Positions 60,501 through 64,000 are shown, numbered from the stretch's first letter. The stretch is DNA of 64,000 nt from Bolinopsis microptera (GCF_026151205.1 NC_087084.1:9112894-9176893); one strand, 5' to 3'. The notes: generated by a model not told the origin, from the letters alone. Program-made: numbers and translations.

Positions 60501-63500
60501 CATTCTCATAGCTTCATAGTCAAACTTTAATATTTCAAAAACTTGTGTAGGTACTATTGAGTGATAACTCGTTTGATCGTTTGTTATTTATCTAGAAGGT
60601 GAACCATGGAGAGAAAACACCAGAACGCATTTATCGACTACGCTACACGTCTAGGATATTCCAAGTCTTTAGCAGTCAAGGCTATCGTCCGACGAGGTGG
60701 AGGCGGTAAGTTTTAAAAGTTTACACTCTTAAAACATGCTTTATAATATGCAGTCATCAATATTTATTTAAGGCCACCAGGGTGGGGGGACAAAGTATAA
60801 AAAGATGAGAAAGATGAGACGTAAATATCAGATTTTTAACGGCACTATTAAAGAGTTAAAGTATTAAAACGGGACCGTAACATAGAAACCATGTTTAGGG
60901 AACATTTTGGTAGATTAAGACTTTGCCAAACATTTTGTTTCATCCCAGGAACAACGATGAATGATCTGCTACACACGTTAATACAGTTGGTAGATGAAGA
61001 GAAGAGGAAACAGACTTTAGTTCGGTGCAGAAGCAACTGAAACAGACTTTAGTTGGTGCAGAAGCAACTGAAACAGACTTTAGTTCGGTGCAGAAGCAAC
61101 TGAAACAGACTTTATTTCGGTGCAGAAGCAACTGAAACAGACTTTAGTTCGGTGCAGAAGCAACTGAAACAGACTTTAGTTCGGTGCAGAAGCAACTGAA
61201 ACAAACTTTAGTTCGGTGCAGAATCAACTGAAACAGACTTTAGTTCGGTGCAGAATCAACTGAAACAGACTTTAGTTCGGTGCAGAAGCAACTGAAACAG
61301 ACTTTAGTTCGGTGCAGAAGCAACTGAAACAGACTTTAGTTCGGTGCAGAAGCAACTGAAACAAACTTTAGTTCGGTGCAGAATCAACTGAAACAGACTT
61401 TAGTTCGGTGCAGAATCAACTGAAACAGACTTTAGTTCGGTGCAGAAGCAACTGAAACAAACTTTAGTTCGGTGCAGAAGCAACTGAAACAGACTTTAGT
61501 TCGGTGCAGAAGCAACTGAAACAGACTTTAGTTCGGTGCAGAAGCAACTGAAACAGACTTTATTTCGGTGCAGAATCAACTGAAACAGACTTTAGTTCGG
61601 TGCAGAAGCAACTGAAACAAACTTTAGTTCGGTGCAGAATCAACTGAAACAGACTTTAGTTCGGTGCAGAATCAACTGAAACAGACTTTAGTTCGGTGCA
61701 GAAGCAACTGAAACAAACTTTAGTTCGGTGCAGAATCAACTGAAACAGACTTTAGTTCGGTGCAGAATCAACTGAAACAGACTTTAGTTCGGTGCAGAAG
61801 CAACTGAAACAAACTTTAGTTCGGTGCAGAAGCAACTGAAACAGACTTTAGTTCGGTGCAGAAGCAACTGAAACAGACTTTAGTTCGGTGCAGAAGCAAC
61901 TGAAACAGACTTTATTTCGGTGCAGAAGCAACTGAAACAGACTTTAGTTCGGTGCAGAATCAACTGAAACAGACTTTAGTTCGGTGCAGAATCAACTGAA
62001 ACAAACTTTAGTTCGGTGCAGAAGCAACTGAAACAGACTTTAGTTCGGTGCAGAAGCAACTGAAACAGACTTTATTTCGGTGCAGAAGCAACTGAAACAG
62101 ACTTTAGTTCGGTGCAGAAGCAACTGAAACAGACTTTAGTTCGGTGCAGAAGCAACTGAAACAAACTTTAGTTCGGTGCAGAATCAACTGAAACAGACTT
62201 TAGTTCGGTGCAGAATCAACTGAAACAGACTTTAGTTCGGTGCAGAAGCAACTGAAACAAACTTTAGTTCGGTGCAGAAGCAACTGAAACAGACTTTAGT
62301 TCGGTGCAGAAGCAACTGAAACAGACTTTAGTTCGGTGCAGAAGCAACTGAAACAGACTTTATTTCGGTGCAGAATCAACTGAAACAAACTTTAGTTCGG
62401 TGCAGAAGCAACTGAAACAGACTTTATTTCGGTGCAGAATCAACTGAAACAGGCTTGTATTCGTTGGAGCGGCTACTGAAACAGACTTTAGCTCGGCGCA
62501 GAAGCAACTGAAACAGACTTATATTCGATGGAGCGGTTACTGAAACAGACTTTAGTTCGATACAGAAGTGCAACTGAAACATACTTTTTTTAAATTGATA
62601 CAGCAGCAATTGAAACAGTCGTTTGTTCGATGGAGCAGCAATTGAAATATACTTTTATTTTGTGAGAATGGTGAATTGTACTGGAAGTATACTTTTATTT
62701 TGTGAGAATGGTAAATTGTACTGGAAATATACTTTTATTTTGTGGGGATGGTAAATTGTACTGGAAATATACTTTTATTTTGTGAGGATGTTAAATTGTA
62801 CTGGAAATATACTTTTATTTTCTGAGGATAGTAAATTGTACTGGAAATCAGAGTTGTATTGTTTCAAATTAATTTAAACATCAACATGTCACCAACAGAT
62901 TCAACATGAGATCTAGTAAATTTAGGTCAGGCAAATTGTACCCCGGTATAAAGGTTAAGTTTGAGAACTAGATGAGTGTTACTTCGACCTAGCTAGACGG
63001 TACGTAACGCGTAGCATAATCAATAACGTAACGCGTTATAACATGCTAATACCTTCGCACTTTGAGTGCAATGCCCGATAATTGAGTGCAATGCCCGATA
63101 ATCCCCTACGCGCAGCAGGGAAAAAGAAAATCGCGATTATTTTGCCCAAAAATCGCGATACCGCGATTTTTGACAGACTATACATAAGACATTAGTATAC
63201 ATAAAATTTGTCGCAAAGAATGGGAAAAATCGCGATCCCGTACATGCCGCGATTTCCTTTTGTCCCTGACGCGCAGTGGAGGGCGAGCGCAGCACGAAAA
63301 CAGTGGGGAGGTATTATCTGTTATAACGTCAATTATATTGTGGTATAAGCGAAGTATAATGAGTGTTACTTCGACCCAGCTACACGGTACGTAACGCGTC
63401 ACATAATCGATAACGTAACGCGTTATATTATGGTATAAAGAAGGTTACTTACTTGTAACCAGGTTCACAGGGGAACAGACTTCCTTCTGATTGGCCAGCC

Positions 63501-63544
63501 GGACAGAAATGTCCCTCCGGACACGGATACTTCTCTCCGTCCGT
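10354..63544 (-). CDS. Giant Cys-rich GCC2/GCC3 (ephrin-receptor-like) repeat protein, 55 exons visible, 5' incomplete
   Basis: Fifty-five exons were placed on the minus strand by AG and GT boundaries; coordinates are given in the exon-block entries. Each exon encodes one or two units with the pattern CPAG-x-Y/F-C, of the ephrin-receptor-like GCC2/GCC3 type. All 54 junction phases match, although the introns mix phases 0, 1 and 2, and the exons sum to 6,391 nt (2,130 codons plus one base) without a stop. The protein is therefore one continuous extracellular Cys-rich repeat rod. No signal peptide is seen, because the N-terminus lies beyond the window, and no membrane segment is seen. If exon 55 (10383-10549) is not spliced further, it reads through the GTCAGT donor-like site and stops at 10354. 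Otherwise at least one exon is missing. Several other genes lie in its introns. Function is unknown; matrix or adhesion roles are inferred from the repeat type only. Confidence 0.85.
10383..11680 (-). CDS. Giant gene exons 54-55
   Basis: Exons 11551-11680 (130 nt, phase 1 in, phase 2 out; includes [10 protein letters not shown]) and 10383-10549 (167 nt, phase 2 in, phase 1 out; includes [15 protein letters not shown] and CIAGFYC). Exon 54 needs one base of carried G, exactly what exon 53 at 29568 supplies, so the two join across a ~17.9-kb intron containing both Ly6-like genes. The joined reading is SSAG-VLCKDG. An alternative is that exons 54-55 belong to a separate paralogous gene; matching phase alone does not exclude that. 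Confidence 0.75.
10560..11040. repeat. Intron with short repeats
   Basis: In the intron between exons 54 and 55. Around 10605-10690 two GC-rich blocks (GGCCCAGTGCTACATGATTC and the related GGCCCAGTAGTGCATCACGC) form a diverged direct repeat. Around 10956-11035 there are about seven copies of a TTACCTCATA-like 10-bp unit. Confidence 0.6.
11943..12248. mobile_element. hAT-type MITE with 8-bp target duplication
   Basis: Element 11951-12240 (290 bp) has terminal inverted repeats CAGTGGCGTAACG and CGTTACGCCACTG. It is flanked by a perfect 8-bp direct repeat GAGACAAA (11943-11950 and 12241-12248). The CAGTGGCG end and 8-bp duplication are standard for hAT transposons. There is no transposase. Internal GGGGGGCGCC words are repeated in inverted pairs. 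It lies in the large intron of the giant gene. Confidence 0.92.
12249..16248. other. Intronic non-coding DNA with dispersed repeats
   Basis: No gene supported. 12595-12740 is an inverted copy of the repeat at 712-910. 13134-13205 and 14268-14340 share TTTCATTATACAC and AAGATAATAGGAATCACATT, so they are two copies of one repeat. 13915-14010 shares GGGGACCC, CATAAACAT (diverged) and TGACAGGC(C/T)GAGCGCCGC with 22283-22370. GAGTATAAGAGTATAAG is a short tandem near 13377. Open frames here show no family features. Confidence 0.6.
16648..18031 (-). CDS. Penelope-like RT plus GIY-YIG endonuclease, left arm (5'-truncated)
   Basis: The element reading starts near V-K-S-T-K-D-F just past the palindrome axis and runs to a stop at 16648. 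It contains RT motif A ([12 protein letters not shown]), a [10 protein letters not shown] block, the catalytic YVDD box, and a C-terminal GIY-YIG endonuclease ([18 protein letters not shown]) after a CELC/CKKC Cys cluster. This order, RT then GIY-YIG, defines Penelope-like elements. RT regions before motif A are missing. The open frame extends upstream to 18129, but its first ~29 codons ([10 protein letters not shown]...) are the antisense of the opposite arm, an artefact of the junction. Confidence 0.92.
18051..19434 (+). CDS. Penelope-like RT plus GIY-YIG endonuclease, right arm (5'-truncated)
   Basis: Mirror copy of the left-arm gene with identical protein sequence across the element-derived part. 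The only difference between the two full open frames (17953-19434 and 16648-18129) is Asp versus Val at the codon spanning the palindrome centre. Same domains: motif A SLDVENMY, catalytic YVDD, Cys cluster, GIY-YIG. The reading frame is intact from the truncation to the stop codon, so activity was lost by truncation, not by point mutation. Confidence 0.92.
19842..23075 (+). CDS. Ly6/uPAR-like GPI-anchored surface protein, copy 1 (5 exons)
   Basis: Exons 19842-19884, 20296-20374, 21902-22038, 22620-22734, 22895-23075, total 555 nt, 184 aa. All junctions are GT...AG and in phase. Signal peptide [15 protein letters not shown]; then two Cys-rich modules, each ending in a C-x(2)-C...C pattern. The second closes with CCKTKCN, the Ly6/three-finger signature, followed by a hydrophobic tail ([20 protein letters not shown]) expected to be replaced by a GPI anchor. 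So it is probably a surface protein with two three-finger-type domains, although the first module is divergent. An AATAAA at 23253-23258 may be the poly(A) signal. It lies inside an intron of the giant gene, on the opposite strand. The introns are swollen by insertions absent from copy 2. The partner is unknown. Confidence 0.88.
19969..20136. mobile_element. Foldback element carrying telomere-like repeats, copy 1
   Basis: In intron 1 of Ly6-like copy 1. The ends GGGGTCC...GGCGTAAGACTCTACGG and ...CTTACGCCGTAGAGTCCGG-ACCCC are inverted repeats around ~15 tandem CCCTAA units (20013-20101). The matching intron of copy 2 (27473-27651) keeps the flanking sequence (TTAACGAGTGCCACCGTATGAT) but lacks the element, which shows it is an insertion. 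It is not a chromosome end. Confidence 0.82.
20514..21735 (-). mobile_element. ORF1-only non-LTR element inserted in Ly6 copy 1 intron 2
   Basis: By comparison with the compact intron 2 of Ly6 copy 2 (27731-28033), about 1.22 kb is extra here, between GAGTCATTGATGAA and AAGTCACATCTCACATC. The extra DNA holds one intact minus-strand frame (20733-21641), a ~190-bp tail, and a short A run at its 3' end (20514-20519 read on the minus strand). No endonuclease or RT is present. This resembles HAL1-type half-LINEs, which keep only ORF1. Confidence 0.7.
20733..21641 (-). CDS. LINE ORF1-type protein (coiled coil plus RRM-like)
   Basis: An intact frame of 302 aa. Residues about 95-130 are a heptad-like charged helix. 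The central [14 protein letters not shown] and the following [34 protein letters not shown] and [10 protein letters not shown] blocks are the pattern of LINE ORF1 RNA-binding (RRM-like) proteins of CR1/L1-type elements. By family it coats element RNA and acts as a chaperone. Its stop overlaps an ATG as TGATG, opening a 64-codon frame (20539-20733), a layout some LINEs use for ORF2 reinitiation; here ORF2 is missing. The usual 5' truncation of LINEs would lose ORF1 first, so ORF1-only retention is unusual. Confidence 0.75.
   Translation of the reverse strand: MYIMVNKYLENLDNEIAMNYSTLKFRSMYAEQILGAQIMLLNDMRQAAGVQKSNVLRKETLNKPQITKAILCDWMETFIDILDSYCSPLLFSATKLQDEIDQLKDEKIADQNTVIKLQGQLLEKKSEDLTSVQTTVKSELKAWSSVVKNSCSKALAPKKMKAAMKSASEEEDRSQNLVIYGLPEKSEEILEKRVLEVLENIDEKPRIVSCCRMGRTVSDGGPAVKPIKFTLSGSDHVRRVLSKARKLREVEGYDSVYISPDRSAEQRAAFRKLVLEVKQKRELEPQRVHVIRNNKIVSSEKD
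23755..24932. repeat. 65-bp satellite array, ~18-19 copies
   Basis: Unit start TAGACATGCGGTTAATTAGC, then AAGAGGAATCTTTGATTTCT, CAAGCCAGACCTTGCTAAAT, GTCTC. Each unit contains TTAGCAAG and CTTGCTAA, which can pair as a stem, and each junction contains the palindrome TGTCTCTAGACA. Copies differ by a few bases, and one is truncated near 24130. It is between the two Ly6-like genes. Confidence 0.95.
25380..25965. repeat. ~200-220-bp tandem repeat, three copies
   Basis: Period set by AAGTAATATA/AAGTAATATG words at about 25409, 25611 and 25833. The first two copies share a strictly conserved core of about 37 bases containing CCACTATGCTCGATTAGAG, GTGGTAGATCGAAAGAC, while flanking parts have diverged. 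The core itself has CCACT...AGTGG inverted ends. No coding role recognised. Confidence 0.7.
26412..26568. mobile_element. Foldback element with telomere-like repeats, copy 2
   Basis: About eight-nine TTAGGG units (26412-26465) run into GGGGTCCGGGACTCTACGGC, then CTACGACGTAAGACTC, two AACCCT units, and CTTACGCCGTCCGGACCCC. It shares its end sequence and internal telomere repeats with 19969-20136, so both belong to one family in which the telomere motif is part of the element. It is upstream of Ly6-like copy 2. Confidence 0.8.
26570..27429. other. Upstream region of Ly6-like copy 2
   Basis: AT-rich; no gene seen. The last ~25 bases (CGTCAAA...AAAGCAGAA before the ATG) match the region just upstream of Ly6 copy 1, so they are probably shared 5' UTR. 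No TATA box can be assigned with confidence. Confidence 0.5.
27430..28955 (+). CDS. Ly6/uPAR-like GPI-anchored surface protein, copy 2 (5 exons)
   Basis: Exons 27430-27472, 27652-27730, 28034-28167, 28404-28518, 28778-28955, total 549 nt, 182 aa. Same exon phases as copy 1. Signal peptide [15 protein letters not shown], two Cys-rich modules, and a hydrophobic C-terminus [20 protein letters not shown] for a GPI anchor. The final module ends CTTAKCN; copy 1 has CCKTKCN, so the paired Cys of the Ly6 signature is lost here (a Thr occupies one Cys). The signal and anchor parts are close to copy 1, but the second module differs strongly. Compact introns make this the ancestral-looking copy of the pair. 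Confidence 0.88.
28956..29567. other. 3' region of Ly6-like copy 2
   Basis: AT-rich non-coding DNA between the Ly6 copy 2 stop and the end of giant-gene exon 53. The first ~120 bp resemble the 3' UTR of copy 1 (CAGGAAC, CTGTCATC/CTTTCATC, TTAGTGCTTTA/TTAGTACTTTA, CGACAGCT). Confidence 0.55.
29568..32770 (-). CDS. Giant gene exons 44-53
   Basis: Exons in transcript order: 32674-32770, 32355-32453, 31783-31893, 31442-31539, 31046-31172, 30623-30778, 30369-30504, 30092-30252, 29893-29965, 29568-29632. Each is bounded by AG and GT and is in phase with its neighbours. Typical units are [40 protein letters not shown] and [10 protein letters not shown]. Exon 53 ends in phase 1 (TCT GCA G) and fits exon 54 at 11551-11680. 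Confidence 0.9.
30000..30091. repeat. TAACTAAG/TAAATAAG tandem repeat in intron
   Basis: About ten copies of an 8-bp unit (TAACTAAG and variants) next to exon 51 of the giant gene. Confidence 0.8.
31909..32245. repeat. 20-21-bp minisatellite with an E-box in each unit
   Basis: About 17 copies of (T)TAGCACGTGGTATAGTGTG in the intron between exons 45 and 46. Each unit contains CACGTG, the core bHLH (E-box) site. Units are nearly identical, differing mainly by a one-base length change and TATA/TATT/CATT variants. Confidence 0.95.
33105..33167. repeat. AATTAAATACC 11-bp tandem repeat
   Basis: Five copies with small changes directly beside the 5' donor of exon 43 (33168-33271). Confidence 0.8.
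33168..36402 (-). CDS. Giant gene exons 34-43
   Basis: Exons in transcript order: 36260-36402, 35954-36055, 35405-35569, 34945-35089, 34697-34801, 34453-34533, 34079-34183, 33801-33866, 33469-33573, 33168-33271. All splice phases agree. Typical units are [48 protein letters not shown] and CTAGNYC. Exon 34 accepts phase 1 from exon 33 at 40924-41023, so the pentraxin genes between them lie within an intron. Confidence 0.9.
34183..34265. repeat. GGGTGTTAGTTAGGA-type 17-18-bp tandem repeat
   Basis: Four to five units of GGTGTTAGTT(A/G/C)GGAA in the intron just upstream of exon 40. Confidence 0.8.
37190..37966 (-). CDS. Pentraxin-like secreted lectin, copy 1 (single exon)
   Basis: 258 aa from the ATG at 37964-37966, chosen because it gives a clean signal peptide ([20 protein letters not shown]); an in-frame ATG at 38029 would add 21 polar residues. 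The single domain is a jelly-roll lectin fold of pentraxin type: [10 protein letters not shown], the HYCQSWD form of the H-x-C-x-S-W pentraxin signature, and LVLGQDQD...[13 protein letters not shown], the position of the calcium-binding loop in CRP/SAP. The last ~45 residues are an extension with a Cys and an acidic [10 protein letters not shown] helix. By family it binds ligand in a calcium-dependent way and may oligomerise. It is nested in an intron of the giant gene, same strand. Confidence 0.9.
   Translation of the reverse strand: MKITVMLVTLLLLVIDPVVSLGEVMRFSSTPSVSNYVILDDPDFQGMETSFTICTWVRPRNNGNTYGVWFSYQVASSDDNEITISNNGASFDSLFQDDLGDSASNLESDVWSHYCQSWDLASATRRIYVNGVEVANKATTSGRKLKAGGVLVLGQDQDKRGGGFQGPQAFSGDLYNLVVLDKKLSSEEVGNLYERGRCGELDLNLNQNVVLEWSDFLNAKRNGDVLVEAGTCSQWELVRGILDDDLLEHLLKYHKFNE
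39334..40115 (-). pseudogene. Pentraxin-like copy 2 with a broken signal peptide
   Basis: Tandem copy of the 37190 gene; the lectin domain is intact and very similar (differences cluster at [12 protein letters not shown] and at [12 protein letters not shown] near the calcium loop). The start equivalent to copy 1 (ATG 40113-40115) is followed by a good signal peptide but hits TAG at 40071-40073, because about 5 bp (ACTAT on the plus strand) are inserted relative to copy 1. The domain is then in another frame, open back to an ATG at 40149 that gives no signal sequence. So either it is a recent pseudogene, or the product is cytosolic, or an alternative upstream exon supplies the leader. Confidence 0.85.
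40924..45877 (-). CDS. Giant gene exons 21-33
   Basis: Exons in transcript order: 45803-45877, 45485-45603, 45145-45281, 44794-44930, 44323-44503, 43972-44131, 43021-43135, 42648-42776, 42365-42481, 41894-41971, 41580-41708, 41253-41401, 40924-41023. Phases agree at each junction. Typical units are [72 protein letters not shown] and CTAGHYC. Exon 29 and exon 30 are separated by a CAGA/CAAA microsatellite. Confidence 0.9.
41994..42360. repeat. CAGA/CAAA tetranucleotide microsatellite
   Basis: About 45 CAGA units with CAGC interruptions (41994-42172) followed by about 46 pure CAAA units (42173-42360), occupying almost the whole intron between exons 29 and 30. It creates long open frames of FVCL, SVCL or DRQT repeats in several frames; these are not proteins. 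Confidence 0.97.
43136..43971. other. Intron 26 of the giant gene, no gene seen
   Basis: AT-rich with simple AATATAAGTAATATA stretches near 43290-43380 and AATTTAATGACTTTGATGA-like words near 43535-43600. No exon-like CPAG frame found. Confidence 0.6.
46107..50186 (-). CDS. Giant gene exons 11-20
   Basis: Exons in transcript order: 50090-50186, 49795-49905, 49535-49639, 49181-49264, 48823-48964, 48433-48608, 47086-47203, 46896-46971, 46555-46654, 46107-46238. All junction phases agree. Typical units are [80 protein letters not shown] and CMAGFYCPE. The larger intron 16/17 (47204-48432) contains a MITE. Confidence 0.9.
48149..48390. mobile_element. Tc1/mariner-type MITE with nested internal duplication
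   Basis: Ends CCTTACTCGGGAATATTA and TAATATTCCCGAGTAAGG are perfect inverted repeats bounded by TA on each side (48149-48150 and 48389-48390), the duplication used by Tc1/mariner. Inside, the block from GGTGGGTTTTGGAA through TTCCCGAGTAAGGTA occurs twice (to 48273 and to 48390), so an extra 3' end is embedded in the element. No transposase. In intron 16 of the giant gene. Confidence 0.85.
50378..53238 (-). CDS. Giant gene exons 2-10
   Basis: Exons in transcript order: 53127-53238, 52685-52772, 52430-52489, 52054-52203, 51719-51862, 51365-51453, 50993-51083, 50746-50879, 50378-50500. All phases agree. Typical units are [65 protein letters not shown] and CPKGQYC. Exon 2 starts by completing a Lys codon begun in exon 1 (63453-63544). 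Confidence 0.9.
52965..53090. repeat. Dispersed repeat copy B
   Basis: Same orientation as copy A at 1-120 (shared TACGATGTTGT, AAACGGGATCAATGCAAATTT). Here it is within the intron between exons 2 and 3 of the giant gene, only ~40 bp from exon 2. Confidence 0.75.
53239..54519. other. Intron 1 proximal part, no gene seen
   Basis: Contains a GTGGTAATTGAGT-type short tandem near 53250-53315 and AT-rich DNA. Open frames here lack any recognised feature. The last portion adjoins the 3' end of a degenerate LINE. Confidence 0.5.
54520..57090 (-). pseudogene. Degenerate full-length CR1/jockey-like LINE ORF2
   Basis: Pieces of one ORF2 appear in the right order in different frames. Endonuclease remnant 56811-57087 ([10 protein letters not shown], the D-x-N motif of AP-type endonucleases); linker 56288-56482; RT fingers 55777-55998; RT palm 55299-55763 with [34 protein letters not shown] and an intact catalytic YADD; a further frame-shifted piece 55215-55320; thumb and C-terminus 54520-55209 ([24 protein letters not shown]). 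Several frameshifts make it inactive. It is in the giant gene intron, same strand. It is related to, but a different family from, the RT fragment at 1124-2362. Confidence 0.85.
57091..60605. other. Repeat-rich intronic DNA, no gene supported
   Basis: Holds a (GT)n run at 57475-57551, a 17-20-base poly-G at 57926-57943 and poly-C runs at 58768-58782 and 59501-59519. Two ~50-bp blocks (TTGCAGTCTGTTT...TTTCATACGACAATGT) form a direct repeat near 57845 and 57952. The poly-C runs are each followed by AAAAGTTT(C/G)G-GAC-GGTCCTA, so they mark two copies of one element. ACTCGTACGTGG words recur near 59145, 59982 and 60006. The longest open frame (57570-57893 minus, 107 codons) shows no recognisable family. 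Confidence 0.6.
57475..57551. repeat. (GT)n microsatellite
   Basis: About 38 uninterrupted GT units. It generates artefactual VCVC and HTHT open frames. Confidence 0.98.
60606..61040 (+). pseudogene. Two-exon UBA-like fragment of the N4BP1/KHNYN/ZC3H12 type
   Basis: Exon 60606-60705 starts with ATG and ends at a GTAAG donor in phase 1; exon 60949-61040 follows a TTTCATCCCAG acceptor and completes the codon, giving 63 aa with a stop at 61038. The reading [20 protein letters not shown], then [20 protein letters not shown], matches the layout of the small helical UBA-like N-terminal module found in NYN-domain RNases and N4BP1 (F-x-x-K/R-LGYS...L...NDLLxELI). No NYN nuclease domain follows. The exon runs directly into a 32-bp minisatellite whose unit equals the last codons of this exon, so the gene is probably a fragment cut off by array expansion. 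Family assignment is by eye; moderate to low certainty. Confidence 0.45.
61010..62460. repeat. 32-bp minisatellite, ~45 copies, with higher-order structure
   Basis: Unit TTTAGTTCGGTGCAGAAGCA, ACTGAAACAGAC. Diagnostic variants (AGAATC for AGAAGC, AAACAAAC for AAACAGAC, TTTATTTCGG) recur in fixed order; AAACAAAC marks are often 96 bp (three units) apart, so three-unit and longer blocks were duplicated together. The first unit coincides with the end of the UBA-like exon. Degenerate units continue to about 62640. Confidence 0.95.
62645..62855. repeat. 40-bp tandem repeat, five copies
   Basis: Unit ATACTTTTATTTTGTGAGAA, TGGTAAATTGTACTGGAAAT. It follows directly on the decayed end of the 32-bp array. 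Confidence 0.92.
62958..63438. repeat. ~80-bp direct repeats about 397 bp apart
   Basis: 62958-63040 and 63355-63435 share GAGTGTTACTTCGACC, ACGGTACGTAACGCGT and ATAACGTAACGCGTTATA. The hAT MITE lies between them. It may be an old element with short terminal direct repeats or a local duplication. Confidence 0.75.
63108..63276. mobile_element. hAT-type MITE with 8-bp target duplication
   Basis: Element 63116-63268 (153 bp) begins CAGGGAAAAAGAAAATCGCG and ends CGCGATTTCCTTTTGTCCCTG in inverted orientation (imperfect). It is flanked by the perfect 8-bp direct repeat ACGCGCAG (63108-63115 and 63269-63276). Internal ATCGCGAT words are repeated. It is a non-coding hAT derivative of a different family from the one at 11951. 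Confidence 0.9.
63453..63544 (-). CDS. Giant gene exon 1 of the visible series
   Basis: 92 nt bounded by ATTTCAG and GTAAGT. It enters in phase 0 and leaves in phase 2, with [10 protein letters not shown] and PCEPGY units. The split Lys codon is completed by exon 2 at 53127-53238 across a ~10.2-kb intron. No start codon or signal peptide is present, so further 5' exons must lie to the right of the window. Confidence 0.88.
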
Positions 63545-63820
63545 CTGAAATTATGATAATATAATTAGGTGATTAACTAATTATTAGATAATTATTAGAT
63601 TATTATTAGATAATTGTTTTATGAACTCGACTTTATTTTTGGTGTGGATCCGACGAAATGATGAAAAACAATTATGAACCGTGAAATCACTTTACACCAA
63701 TTGCAGCAGTAATCGTTCAAATTTAAGAATTGCTTTAACAATAACAGCTTTACCACAAACTTCATAGAACAAATAAATAGAACAAATAACGACCGATGGT
63801 GCGAAAAAGTGCGGTATTAC

Positions 63821-63987
63821 TATTAGGCTAAGATGAGAAGTACAGGACTAGTCGTACTTTTCAATTTGACGGTGTCATACGTACTTTTACATTTTTAAGT
63901 ACGTGGTCCTAGTCGTAATTTTAAATTGACGTATTTAATACGTATTTTATCCACCGTACGGGTCCAATCTTCTCATCTAAGGTAATA
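63821..63987. mobile_element. Probable small foldback MITE
   Basis: TATTAGGCTAAGATGAGAAG at 63821-63840 and its imperfect reverse complement CTTCTCATCTAAGGTAATA at 63969-63987 bracket an internally palindromic stretch (TAGTCGTA-TTTT-AATTTGACG on both sides). No target duplication is certain. Upstream intron of the giant gene. Confidence 0.55.
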
Positions 63988-64000
63988 GGTCAATAGTGCG

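Noticed and set aside
61010-62460. CRISPR or coding repeat protein in the 32-bp array
   Set aside because: There are no spacers, and the unit contains stop codons in the exon frame (TGA after AGCAAC). Frames on the minus strand (CFCTELKSV-like) are short and have no start context or splice sites.

Overview
This window is intron-rich, AT-rich eukaryotic (metazoan) DNA. There are no bacterial operons. Coding sequence is in short exons with clean GT...AG boundaries. The protein families are animal extracellular ones (VWA, ephrin-receptor-like GCC2/GCC3 repeats, Ly6/uPAR-type GPI proteins, pentraxin). The transposons are animal types (Penelope-like, CR1/jockey-like LINEs, hAT and Tc1-type MITEs), and the internal telomere-like repeat is TTAGGG. 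A marine invertebrate such as a cnidarian or another early-branching animal is plausible, but the sequence alone does not fix the species.

The backbone is one very large minus-strand gene, about 10.35 to 63.54 kb, whose 5' end lies beyond the right edge. I could place 55 exons by splice sites. Every exon-exon phase agrees, and the joined frame is open for about 2,130 codons of Cys-rich CPAG-x-Y-C repeats. Its introns hold other genes. Two tandem pentraxin-like genes on the same strand sit between exons 33 and 34 (36.4-40.9 kb). Two Ly6-like GPI-anchored protein genes on the plus strand sit in the ~17.9-kb intron between exons 53 and 54 (19.8-29.0 kb). A small plus-strand UBA-like gene fragment (60.6-61.0 kb), which runs into a 32-bp minisatellite, and a broken LINE sit in the first visible intron (53.2-63.4 kb). 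Downstream on the same strand is a complete five-exon gene for a secreted hemicentin-like VWA protein (4.2-7.1 kb).

Mobile DNA explains most of the remainder: a LINE RT fragment (1.1-2.4 kb); a 1.44-kb TTAA-flanked foldback palindrome (8.7-10.2 kb); a hAT MITE with an 8-bp duplication (11.95 kb); a 3.5-kb perfectly palindromic Penelope-like pair with a 15-bp target duplication just upstream of the first Ly6 gene (16.3-19.8 kb); two telomere-repeat-bearing foldback elements (20.0 and 26.4 kb); an ORF1-only LINE in an intron (20.5-21.7 kb); a Tc1-type MITE (48.2 kb); and a second hAT MITE (63.1 kb). Large tandem arrays lie at 23.8-24.9, 31.9-32.2, 42.0-42.4 and 61.0-62.5 kb.

Taken together the genes all encode secreted or cell-surface proteins: adhesion or matrix type (VWA, giant Cys-rich protein) and recognition type (pentraxins, Ly6). 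That they share a role is inference from family and location. The most informative comparison is between the two Ly6 paralogues: one is compact, the other has taken insertions in its upstream flank and at least two introns, so the compact copy serves as an empty-site control.
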